This document shows positions 49,929-58,333 of a stretch of 64,000 bases of DNA, one piece after another. This stretch comes from Avibacterium volantium (lineage in GTDB: Bacteria; Pseudomonadota; Gammaproteobacteria; Enterobacterales; Pasteurellaceae), in the NCBI RefSeq assembly GCF_900635775.1, contig NZ_LR134167.1, positions 963,001-1,027,000 of the forward strand, in the 5' to 3' direction. Under the pieces are notes generated by a model. That model had not been told where the DNA came from. It was given only the letters and a program-made list of their open reading frames with translations, and did no database searches. The position numbers and the translations under genes were made by a program. Position 1 is the first letter of the stretch; each line of letters begins with the position of its first letter.

Positions 49929-50003
49929 TGGGGTATCGCCAAGCGGTAAGGCACCGGGTTTTGATCTCGGCATTCCTAGGTTCGAATCCTAGTACCCCAG
50001 CCA
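49929..50003 (+). tRNA. tRNA-Gln (anticodon TTG), copy 2
   Basis: 75 bases including CCA. It is a tandem duplicate of the preceding tRNA with one substitution. The 44-base spacer between the two copies is unrelated to the other spacers. Confidence 0.95.
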
Positions 50004-50144
50004 TTCACTTATCATCTATTTTTACATTGCCCGAATCTGTTATTTTTTTAGCAAAGAGCATTATAAATATAATAAAAAACTAATGCACTTATGTTTTTTC
50101 TTGTTATATCTATTATAATCTTTCCTTTTTTACAAGGAATTATT

Positions 50145-51404
50145 ATGCAATCAGATAAATCAAACAATGGTTGGAAATCAAGGTTTCAGGCTTTAGGCCC
50201 AGGTATTTTAATGGCATCAGCAGCTGTTGGCGGCTCTCATATTATTGCTTCAACGCAAGCAGGAGCGATTTATGGCTGGCAACTTGCAATTATTATTATT
50301 TTAGCAAATCTTTTTAAATATCCATTTTTTCGTTTTGGCGTGCAATATACATTGGATTCAGGCAATACCTTGCTTGAGGGCTATCGCCAAAAAGGGAAAA
50401 TTTACCTTTGGATTTTCTTCCTATTAAATATTTTTTCTACCGTGATCAATGTTGCCGCGATCTCATTATTATGTGCGGTGATATTAACTTTTGTTCTGCC
50501 ATTCCCTATACCGGTTTCAACATTGAGTTTTATCGTTATTGTGGTAACAACGGGTATCTTATTATTAGGTAAATATCGTTTTTTAGATAGTTTAGCTAAG
50601 TTGATAATGATTTCACTTACTGTGACTACGTTAGCTGCTGTGCTCTCTGCATTAATGAAAAATGGTGTGCAGGGCGTAGCAGCAGAACATTATATTTCAC
50701 CTTCTCCTTGGAATTTAAGTGCGTTAGCATTTATTGTTGCCTTAATGGGATGGATGCCTGCACCAATTGAGATTTCTGCAATCAATTCAATGTGGGTTGT
50801 GGCAAAACGTCGTATTTCTAAAGTTTCCTATGAAGATGGTATTTTTGATTTCAATATCGGCTACATTGGCACGGCTATTCTGGCTTTAATTTTTTTAGCG
50901 TTAGGTGCTTTAGTACAATTTGGATCGGGTGAAGCGGTTCAAATGGTAGGGGGAAAATATATTGCTCAGTTGATTAATATGTATGCCTCAACTATTGGAG
51001 AATGGGCAAGAGAGCTCATCGCTTTCATTGCATTTATGTGCATTTTTGGTACGACGATTTCTGTAGTTGATGGCTATTCGCGTACCAATGTAGAAACGCT
51101 ACGTTTATTAATGGGGAAAAAACAGAGTAGCCCGAGAACGTTAAATACAGCAATTATCCTTGCGGCACTGTCAGGCCTGACAATTATTTTTTACTTTAAT
51201 AACGCTGTTGGACCAATGCTTAAATTTGCAATGATAGGTTCTTTTGTTTCAACCCCTGTATTTGCGTGGTTGAACCTATCGTTGGTGATGAAAGGTGAAC
51301 ATCGTGTAAGAGGTTTCCTATTATGGTTATCTTTAGTCGGATTGGTTTACCTTGCTGGTTTCACATTGTTGTTTATTGCTTCACATTTTGGTTGGATAAA
51401 CTAA
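50145..51404 (+). CDS. Nramp-family transporter lacking the DPGN metal motif
   Basis: A 419-residue inner-membrane protein with about eleven segments and the overall Nramp pattern, opening with LGPGILMASAAVGGSHIIAS. In proton-coupled Mn/Fe Nramp proteins this first segment carries DPGN; here it reads VGGSH. The segment 6 equivalent reads GWMPAPIEISA, keeping WMP but not the canonical metal-binding MPH. This puts it in a divergent branch whose ion may differ (Mg-type or unknown). AAGGA supports the ATG at 50145; an upstream in-frame start at 50091 adds a hydrophobic extension. It may be read with the tRNA operon, since no clear terminator intervenes. Confidence 0.82.
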   Translation: MQSDKSNNGWKSRFQALGPGILMASAAVGGSHIIASTQAGAIYGWQLAIIIILANLFKYPFFRFGVQYTLDSGNTLLEGYRQKGKIYLWIFFLLNIFSTVINVAAISLLCAVILTFVLPFPIPVSTLSFIVIVVTTGILLLGKYRFLDSLAKLIMISLTVTTLAAVLSALMKNGVQGVAAEHYISPSPWNLSALAFIVALMGWMPAPIEISAINSMWVVAKRRISKVSYEDGIFDFNIGYIGTAILALIFLALGALVQFGSGEAVQMVGGKYIAQLINMYASTIGEWARELIAFIAFMCIFGTTISVVDGYSRTNVETLRLLMGKKQSSPRTLNTAIILAALSGLTIIFYFNNAVGPMLKFAMIGSFVSTPVFAWLNLSLVMKGEHRVRGFLLWLSLVGLVYLAGFTLLFIASHFGWIN

Positions 51405-51412
51405 AAATTTTG

Positions 51413-51451
51413 ATAAAAAAAGCCGCACTTTAAAAGTGCGGTCTTTTTTTT
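51413..51451. terminator. Bidirectional uptake-signal terminator
   Basis: CCGCACTTT and AAAGTGCGG, with A- and T-tracts on both sides, lie between the Nramp gene and the convergent prlC remnant. It probably ended the ancestral prlC transcript. Confidence 0.85.
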
Positions 51452-51460
51452 CGCAGAATT

Positions 51461-52483
51461 TTATGCAATGCCTTTGTGTCTTAACAAAGCATCTAATTGC
51501 GGTTCTCTGCCGCGGAAGCGTTTGAACAACGTCATTGGCTCTTCTGAACCGCCACGGGTAAGGATTTCGTCTAAGAACGATTGCCCTGTTACGGGATTGA
51601 AAATGCCTTCCTCTTCAAAACGTGAGAATGCATCTGCCGATAGCACTTCTGCCCATAAATAGCTGTAATAGCCTGCCGCGTAGCCACCCGCGAAGATGTG
51701 GCTGAAGCTGTGCGGATTTCTTGCCCAATCCACACCTTTGATGACGGCAACGTCATCTTTTACCTGTTTTAAGGTGTCTAAAATTTGATTTGGTTGGCTC
51801 GCATCAAAATAATGGTGCAAACGGAAATCAAATAGCCCAAATTCAAGCTGACGTAACACGAACATTGCCGCTTGGAAGTTTTTCGCTTTGAGCAACTGTT
51901 GCAATTTTTCTTTTGGTAGCGGTTCGCCCGTTTCATAATGCCCTGAAATAAAGGCAAGTGCGTCTTCTTCCCAACACCAATTTTCGAGGAACTGGCTTGG
52001 CAGCTCCACCGCGTCCCAAGGCACGCCATTAATGCCAGCCACATCTGCGACATCAATTTGCGTGAGCATATGATGAATGCCGTGTCCAAATTCGTGGAAT
52101 AAGGTGGTGACTTCATCGTGAGTGAAGAGCGCAGGTTTATCACCCACTGGCGCGTTAAAGTTACAAGTGAGATAAGCCACTGGCTGTTGAATTGTGCCAT
52201 CTGCTTTACGGCGGCGACCAACACAATCGTCCATCCACGCACCGCCACGTTTGTTTTCACTGGCGTATAAGTCTAAATAAAAACTACCGCGCACTTGATC
52301 TTGGCTATCAATCAAATCAAAGAAACGCACATCTTTATGCCAAGTATCCACATCAAAACGCTCCACGGCACGAATATTAAATAGACGCTTAATTAACTCA
52401 AATAAGCCTGAAAGTACCCGATCTTCTGGGAAATAAGGGCGAAGTTCTTCATCATTAATGGCGTATAAATGTTGTTTTTGTTT
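51461..52483 (-). pseudogene. prlC: prlC remnant (C-terminal half of oligopeptidase A)
   Basis: This stretch encodes residues from about 339 to the end of oligopeptidase A, including the HEFGH zinc motif, and is nearly identical to the intact prlC at 60318-62360. The N-terminal half is replaced at 52484 by the end of an insertion sequence. The last few codons differ from the intact copy (ending HKGIA rather than HKGISTQ). It lacks its start region and cannot make a normal enzyme; an internal ATG could give a 301-residue fragment, but no ribosome site supports that. Confidence 0.93.
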
Positions 52484-53196
52484 GGGGCTGTAGTAGATTA
52501 GCCCTAAATTTCACACCATTTTCGCAATATTTTTAACTGCTCTTTTGGTGTCCCAAAGTTAAACCGAAATTCACATTCCTTCAAGAATAAAGGAAAGTTT
52601 TTTCGGCTAATTCCATTATATTTTCGCAGTATCCGCTTCGCCTGATTCCAAAAATTTTCAATGCCATTAATATGATTTTGTTTCACCGCAAATAGCTCGG
52701 AATGATTGATTCGTTCGTGGTGAAATTCACTCACATCAAGAGCATCATAACTGCGATAAGTGTCCGTATAAACCCAGCTATCAGGCTTTATTTTTCTTTT
52801 AATAACAGGGAGTAATGTTTCACTCTTGGTGTTTTCAACCACAACAGTAAATACCTTTCCTTGTCGTTTTAGTAACCCAAAAACAGCAACTTTTCCAGCC
52901 GCTCCTCGTCCTCGTTTTCCCTTTCGATGACCACCAAAATAGCTTTCGTCTAGTTCAATTTCCCCCTCAAAAATCTCGTTAACTTCAAGGGATAAATGAT
53001 AGCCAATCACAAGCCTGATTTTATGGTAGAACAAAGCGGCTGTATTCGGTTGAATATCTAGCAAATTTGCTGCCGTTCTTGCAGTAACTTCTGCGACAAA
53101 AAACTCAAGCAGTTTTTTCTGTATAGATTTCTTTAATTTACAATATGTTATCTTCATTTTTGTAGTATAGCATTGTTGCTAATCTACTACAGCCCC
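52484..53196 (-). mobile_element. IS1016-like insertion sequence (IS1595 family), element A
   Basis: A 713-bp element with perfect 18-bp terminal inverted repeats, GGGGCTGTAGTAGATTAG at 52484-52501 and its complement at 53179-53196, enclosing one intact transposase gene. The expected short target duplication is absent: the left flank is inside prlC, while the right flank is the sequence that normally lies just upstream of prlC. This means the element is attached to a deletion of the prlC 5' half. Confidence 0.92.
52504..53157 (-). CDS. IS1595-family transposase (element A)
   Basis: A 217-residue transposase. A short N-terminal helix-turn-helix region (VTARTAANLLDIQPNTAALF) precedes the catalytic ISXO2-like domain with ELDESYFGGHRKGKRGRG, VYTDTYRSYDALDV and HINGIENFWNQAKR. 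The gene is uninterrupted and fills the space between the terminal repeats, so the element may be active. It is clearly related to, but divergent from, the transposase remnant of element B. Confidence 0.92.
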   Translation of the reverse strand: MKITYCKLKKSIQKKLLEFFVAEVTARTAANLLDIQPNTAALFYHKIRLVIGYHLSLEVNEIFEGEIELDESYFGGHRKGKRGRGAAGKVAVFGLLKRQGKVFTVVVENTKSETLLPVIKRKIKPDSWVYTDTYRSYDALDVSEFHHERINHSELFAVKQNHINGIENFWNQAKRILRKYNGISRKNFPLFLKECEFRFNFGTPKEQLKILRKWCEI

Positions 53197-53265
53197 TAAA
53201 AGAAAGTATTAAGCTAACAAATAAGGGAAGATTTTATAATATCAAGGTTGAGAAATCTAAAAAAA
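53197..53265 (+). repeat. 69-bp duplicate of the prlC upstream region
   Basis: Identical over all 69 bases to 62377-62445, the sequence just upstream of intact prlC. It is trapped between elements A and B, showing that the duplication originally included prlC plus its upstream region. Confidence 0.95.
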
Positions 53266-53982
53266 GGGCTGTCCTAGATAACAACTAAAAAATCTATTTA
53301 GGTTAGAATGAACCAATGAGAAAAAGTCGTCTAAGTCAGCACAAATAAAATAAACTCATTGAGCTATTTGTTGCAGGTGTTACTGCAAGGACAGCAGCAG
53401 AGTTAGTCAATGTAAACAAAACGACTGCCGCATATTACTTTCATCGTTTACGCCAACTCATCTATCAAAACAGCCTTCACTTAGAGATGTTTGAAGGTGA
53501 AATTGAAGCCGATGAAAGTTATTTTGGCGGTGCTCGCAAAGGCAAACGTGGTCGTGGTGCGGCAGGGAAAATTGCGGTATTCGGGCTTCTCAAGCGCAAT
53601 GGCAAGGTTTATACCGTTGCGGTTCCAAATACGCAATCTGCCACCTTGTTACCCATTATTCGGGAGCAGGTAAAGCCTGATAGTATTGTGTACACCGATA
53701 ATTATCGTAGTTATGACGTGCTTGATGTGAGTGAATTTAGTCATTTTCGTATCAATCACAGCACACATTTTGGTGAAAATCATAACCACATTAACGGAAT
53801 TGAGAATTTTTGGAGCCAAGCAAAACGCCATTTACGCAAATTTAATGGTATCCCAAAAGCGCATTTTGAGCTTTATTTAAAGGAATGTGAATGGCGTTTT
53901 AATTACAGCAACATAAAAAGTCAAATTTCTATTTTAAAACAATTGGTTAAAGGGAGTTTAGTCTAGTTATCTAGGACAGCCC
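53266..53982 (+). mobile_element. IS1016-like insertion sequence, element B
   Basis: A 717-bp element with 17-bp terminal inverted repeats, GGGCTGTCCTAGATAAC at 53266-53282 and its complement at 53966-53982. No target duplication is visible, so the flanks have been rearranged since insertion. It contains one transposase gene broken by a stop codon. The sequence resembles H. influenzae IS1016. Confidence 0.9.
53316..53966 (+). pseudogene. IS1016-type transposase with an early nonsense codon
   Basis: The frame reads MRKSRLSQHK, then TAA at 53346-53348, then NKLIELFVAGVTARTAAELV and on through EADESYFGGARKGKRGRG, YTDNYRSYDV and HINGIENFWSQAKR to a normal end. In related transposases glutamine stands at the stop position, so a single CAA-to-TAA change explains it. 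Translation from the internal Met at 53487 would give 159 residues lacking the DNA-binding part. Confidence 0.9.
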
Positions 53983-54293
53983 CTTTTTTATTATACCTTT
54001 TCTAGGTAAATCTCTCGTTTCCTTTTTTTAGCTAAAGTTTCAGTTTTTACTTCTATTCGGATTTTTATATTTAATTTATCCCATTATTGTCATAACGTGA
54101 TAAATATCAGGTAATTCCTTGTTAGCCTAAAATGTAGGAAAAAACAACCGAACTTTTATACTTTTACATTGAATATAAATTTTACTTATTTAGGAGAGCA
54201 TAGGCCTAAATTTCTAGCTCAAATGCTCTCCTTTGGGATTTTTAGTATCTTAGTTAACGCTAAGACTCATAGAAACTATGAGGAGAATTCACA
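53983..54293. other. AT-rich spacer between element B and the Slam gene
   Basis: No gene is seen in these 311 bases. A hairpin GGAGAGCAT/ATGCTCTCC (54193-54201 with 54223-54231) may end the iron operon, though its T-run is weak in the minus direction. No similarity to the sequence that follows the 69-bp repeat at its other copy (62446 onward) is visible. Confidence 0.6.
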
Positions 54294-55712
54294 TTAAAAT
54301 ATTTTTTGTATTTCAAATGTGATGCTATGTTTGTGATAAGGAATATTTAAGCTGTTACTGTTTACACGTTGATAGTTATAACCTAATGTTGGCATTATCC
54401 CCATAAATTGAATATGGGGGGACCAGATTGATGCTGAAAATTGTGTTTCGCGATCCTGCCGTTTGGCGTTACCACTTAATCCCCAGTAGAATGGCGCTTG
54501 GTGGTTTTTCTGTTCGCGAGCAAGGCGTAAACGAGCGCCAATATTTTGGTTTTGATAGCCTATATTGATATTGGCCCGATATTTTATATATCGATCTTGT
54601 GGATAATCGGTGGCATATTTTTTACCTATCTCAGCAGAGATGCCAGCATACCATTTTGAGTTAATTGTCCAAGTGCCACTCAACGATAGATTTTGTGTGT
54701 AGTTTGTGAGATGTTTATATTGTTTCTGCCGATACCGTTCAGTTGCATAATTAAATGCAATTTTACTGCGAAAATTGTTCGTCCATTGATATTGCCAGCT
54801 GGTTGTTATACCAAAATGATTAGTGTAAGGCTTTTCGGCAAAAATGCGTAGTCCTGTATAAGGCTCTAGTGTAAATTGATGATGATAATTGGCATAGCCG
54901 AAAGGCATCGTTATTCGCCCATAAAAATCATTGTATTGGTGATAAGTGCGGTATATTTTGCCGATAAAATCAGTTTGCCATTGAGTATAAAAACCATTTG
55001 GCATAAAAAAAGTTTTTTGATTGCCAAATTGATAGCTTAACCCTTTATCTGCAAGGGGCTTTTCGAATGAAAATGAGCCAACTTTTGCTTTATCTGGTGC
55101 ATTATTAATATTCTTATCATTGAGAAATTCGATTCTAAGATAGTATTTCCATTCTTTACGAGATTGGAGATATTGATCTATTTTCTCTAGTTGAAGACGG
55201 AATGGTAGAGAGGGTGTTGATAGATGCTGCTGAACAAGTTTTGAGGCCAGCCAGATTTGTTGATCTAGCAGTAGGCTGTCAATATGATGAAAAATGGCTT
55301 TTTCTGAATTAGGCTGGAGTTTTTCTACTTTTGTAAATTGGTTTATGGCTAAGGGATATTGCTGTGTTGATTTTGCTATTAACCCTTTTGCATAAGCGAT
55401 GATAATTGGGCTTGGGTTAGCACTTGTTTCATAGATAGGAAGAATTTTTGTCAGTAGTGGAATATGTTCTTGCTGAACTGCAATGTTTATTACTCTTTGT
55501 AGTAATTCAGGCGCATAACGCAATTGCTCTGCCTTAATTTTACGGGGTTCTGAAGAGGATTTTGGGGTATCTTGCCAATAAGAGGAAGAATGATGAATAT
55601 TGATAGCCTCGTAATTTAATTCAGGGGCTTCTTTTATAGTTATATCTTGTGGTAAAGCCCATACTTGACTCGATAGAGTAAGGGGAATAATTAGGAATAT
55701 TATTTTTTTCAT
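54294..55712 (-). CDS. Surface lipoprotein assembly modulator (Slam, DUF560)
   Basis: A 472-residue outer-membrane protein with a signal peptide (about 1-19, ending VWA), a TPR-like periplasmic part (about 60-165, e.g. YAKGLIAKSTQQYPLAINQF) and a C-terminal DUF560 beta-barrel of about 280 residues ending in phenylalanine (ITFEIQKIF). Slam proteins move lipoproteins such as TbpB and HpuA across the outer membrane. It is the third gene of an operon with a TonB receptor and a TbpB-like lipoprotein, exactly the expected partners. Confidence 0.88.
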   Translation of the reverse strand: MKKIIFLIIPLTLSSQVWALPQDITIKEAPELNYEAINIHHSSSYWQDTPKSSSEPRKIKAEQLRYAPELLQRVINIAVQQEHIPLLTKILPIYETSANPSPIIIAYAKGLIAKSTQQYPLAINQFTKVEKLQPNSEKAIFHHIDSLLLDQQIWLASKLVQQHLSTPSLPFRLQLEKIDQYLQSRKEWKYYLRIEFLNDKNINNAPDKAKVGSFSFEKPLADKGLSYQFGNQKTFFMPNGFYTQWQTDFIGKIYRTYHQYNDFYGRITMPFGYANYHHQFTLEPYTGLRIFAEKPYTNHFGITTSWQYQWTNNFRSKIAFNYATERYRQKQYKHLTNYTQNLSLSGTWTINSKWYAGISAEIGKKYATDYPQDRYIKYRANINIGYQNQNIGARLRLAREQKNHQAPFYWGLSGNAKRQDRETQFSASIWSPHIQFMGIMPTLGYNYQRVNSNSLNIPYHKHSITFEIQKIF

Positions 55713-55768
55713 TGCTCATTACTCAATAAAATGCAGTATGCCTATGACATACTGCATTTAATCATTTA

Positions 55769-58321
55769 TTAGAATTTAATTTCTAGTCCTGCAAAAAAGT
55801 TACGTCCAGGGGCGGCTACGACAGAGTAGTTTGGGGTATCTAAATTAGTTTCTAAACTGCCATTCCATACTGTTTGTCGAGCAGACTCCCAAGTCACATA
55901 GCGATAATTAAATAAATTGTAGATACCAGCTCGGAATGTCATATATTTATTAAATTGATAATGTCCTGTGAGATCCGCAATAATCCAAGATTTTGTTTTA
56001 ATATGAGAACGGCTTTCTTCTATCACGCCTAACGGTGAGCTATCTTGAGCCACAAGCTCCCCACTATCTTTTCCTTTCGAATAGGTTGTAACGAAGCTGA
56101 GTCCCCATTTTTCTTCTGGTGAGAGGTAGGATAGTCCATATACCAATCGTAGCGGTTGAAGAGAATCAAGGGAGTATGCTCTTCCTTCATATTTTTCAGG
56201 CATTTTAGCTGGCCCGCCAATTTGCTGTGTTTTACTGATTTTAGCAAATAGATTAAGCCCTTCAGGGAAACGCGCCCATAAACTATAGAGATCTAAATTC
56301 GCACTAATATCATAGCCACGCACTTTGATATCTTGCGTATTGTAATAGAATAAATCGCCTCTCCCTTGTCCCTTAGGTTGTTTTAAAGAAGCGAGTGCAA
56401 TCATATTTTTATAAGTTGCCCAGAAATAGCTACTTTTTAGACGTAATGCTTTGTATTCAAATTCAGCGCCTATTTCTTGGTTGCGAGAGTACTCTTTATC
56501 TAATTTTCCTTGGACTGAATGACCGTTAGCATTAAGCGTTGGCCCTAATTGTTCGTAAACAGAAGGCACTCTAAATCCACTACTATTGCGATAAGTGAAG
56601 GCTAATGGTTCGATAATTTGGTATTTGACACCAAAATCCCAAGAGAGGTTTTGATATTTACTTTGCTTGAATTGAATAGAACGTTGTTGCTCCTCAAGGG
56701 TTGGGTTACCTTTAAATTGATAGTGATCATAACGTAATGCACTAGAGATAAACCATTTTTCCCCTAGTGTGATGGAATCGCTGATACCAATAAAATAATG
56801 GCGACTTTTTATTGGGGTAATTGGGTGAAAATCACTATGCTGATTACTATCAAGTTCAATAGGCCCTGAGGCGACACGCTTATAAATGATATCGCTAAAG
56901 CGATCATAATCATAAAAATGATGTTTACTAAATATAGATCCGAGAACAACGCGGGTATCATGTCCTGCTTCTCCCCATTCCCAGAGCTTATTTAAATTGA
57001 GATCTAAACGATAGTCTGTTTGTTTGCTATTAACGATATGATGCCAAGATTTTTGCCCATCTTCAGTTGCCCAGCAATTCGCATCGACTGAAGGCCACTT
57101 AGCACAATTTAGACGTTTCACTTCTGATTGCATAATCAGATCACGCTTATCAAAACGAACCACCGCAGAGTTCAGCCAAGAGGCTTCATCTTTTGCATCA
57201 AAGTGGTACTCTAATCCAATTCTATTATTTTGATGTGTATCAAAATAAAATTGTGAAGGGGTATATTGAATCCGTTTTGTTGATATTTCATCATAGAAAG
57301 GGGATTCAGAGTAGAGTACGCCATTAATCAGATGCTTCTCTCGACCATTATAATAGTTTGGGCGCTGCATTTCGCGCATTTTATATTGTTGTTTAGTCCG
57401 ATTTATTACGATACCTAAGTAATGTTGTGGGGTAAAATGCCAGCCAAATTTACTGAGTAATGAATCACTTTCATAATCGAGTGGATTCGGGATACGGCGA
57501 CGTACTCCACTAACTTCTTCCATACTCACCCAACGTCCTTTTTTATTCATAATAGGATCGACAGGATCGGCGTAATTAGCAATGAAAAGGCTTCCTTTAT
57601 AAAGATCTTTATGAGCTTGAACTTCATGACCATTACGATGAGAATATTGCACAAATCCATCGAATTTCCCAGCTCGGAAAGCGAGTCCACCACTGTATAA
57701 TTTACGCTTATCTTTAGAGGTATAGTCGGCTTTAAAACGGCCACCTATGGATTGATCGGGCTGTAAAAAATCATCAACATTTTTTGTTTCCATTGATACC
57801 GCACCGCCTAATGCGCCACTACCCGATTCTGCAGATGATGCCCCTTTTCGCAGATCAAGAAGTCGAAGATCTTCATATTCAACATCATTTTTTGAAGAGG
57901 CTGATAACATTGAAAATGTACCGCTCGCATCATGTCTTTTTAAGGTTGATGAAGCACCTAATCCATCTAGATCAATGGCTACGCGATCTTGGTCAACACC
58001 GCGTATAGAGAATCCCCGCGTTGTTCCTCGTCCTCCTGCTTCGGTAATGGAGATGCCGGGATCGTAGCGGGTGATATCGCGAATGTTTTCTATTTGCTCA
58101 TTTTGTATTTGAGCCTGATTCTTGCGTACCTCTCCTAAGCCTGAAACGTTTTGTTTCTGTTTTTCAAATTTTTCTTTAACATAAATTGTCTCTAGTGTTG
58201 TGGAATCAGGCTCTTCTAAAACATTTTGTTGATTATTAGCTTGAGCATAAAGTGCGGTACAAAAAAGACAAAAAACGAGATTTATTCTGTTTATTAGAAA
58301 AATAGTGTTATTTGCTGACAT
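55769..58321 (-). CDS. TonB-dependent receptor, TbpA/LbpA/HpuB family
   Basis: An 850-residue outer-membrane receptor for iron or heme from a host protein. It has a signal peptide, the TonB box-like ETIYV near residue 44, a plug domain with RDITRYDPGISITEAGGRG, GFSIRGVDQDRVAIDLDGL and GSGALGGAVSMETK, and a 22-strand barrel ending in GLEIKF. This pattern fits the transferrin/lactoferrin/hemoglobin receptor family; it is shorter than typical TbpA (about 900 or more). The ATG at 58321 is preferred because AAGGAA is only two bases from the ATG at 58327. The ligand is not determined. Confidence 0.9.
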   Translation of the reverse strand: MSANNTIFLINRINLVFCLFCTALYAQANNQQNVLEEPDSTTLETIYVKEKFEKQKQNVSGLGEVRKNQAQIQNEQIENIRDITRYDPGISITEAGGRGTTRGFSIRGVDQDRVAIDLDGLGASSTLKRHDASGTFSMLSASSKNDVEYEDLRLLDLRKGASSAESGSGALGGAVSMETKNVDDFLQPDQSIGGRFKADYTSKDKRKLYSGGLAFRAGKFDGFVQYSHRNGHEVQAHKDLYKGSLFIANYADPVDPIMNKKGRWVSMEEVSGVRRRIPNPLDYESDSLLSKFGWHFTPQHYLGIVINRTKQQYKMREMQRPNYYNGREKHLINGVLYSESPFYDEISTKRIQYTPSQFYFDTHQNNRIGLEYHFDAKDEASWLNSAVVRFDKRDLIMQSEVKRLNCAKWPSVDANCWATEDGQKSWHHIVNSKQTDYRLDLNLNKLWEWGEAGHDTRVVLGSIFSKHHFYDYDRFSDIIYKRVASGPIELDSNQHSDFHPITPIKSRHYFIGISDSITLGEKWFISSALRYDHYQFKGNPTLEEQQRSIQFKQSKYQNLSWDFGVKYQIIEPLAFTYRNSSGFRVPSVYEQLGPTLNANGHSVQGKLDKEYSRNQEIGAEFEYKALRLKSSYFWATYKNMIALASLKQPKGQGRGDLFYYNTQDIKVRGYDISANLDLYSLWARFPEGLNLFAKISKTQQIGGPAKMPEKYEGRAYSLDSLQPLRLVYGLSYLSPEEKWGLSFVTTYSKGKDSGELVAQDSSPLGVIEESRSHIKTKSWIIADLTGHYQFNKYMTFRAGIYNLFNYRYVTWESARQTVWNGSLETNLDTPNYSVVAAPGRNFFAGLEIKF

Positions 58322-58333
58322 TGTCATTTCCTT

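Noticed and set aside
51461..52366. A free-standing 301-residue peptidase
   Set aside because: It is the 3' half of a truncated prlC copy, with no start signals of its own, interrupted by element A.
52484..53982. Elements A and B as the ends of one composite transposon carrying the iron operon
   Set aside because: Both elements lie on the same side of the operon and there is no copy at the other side near 60317, so they do not bracket it.
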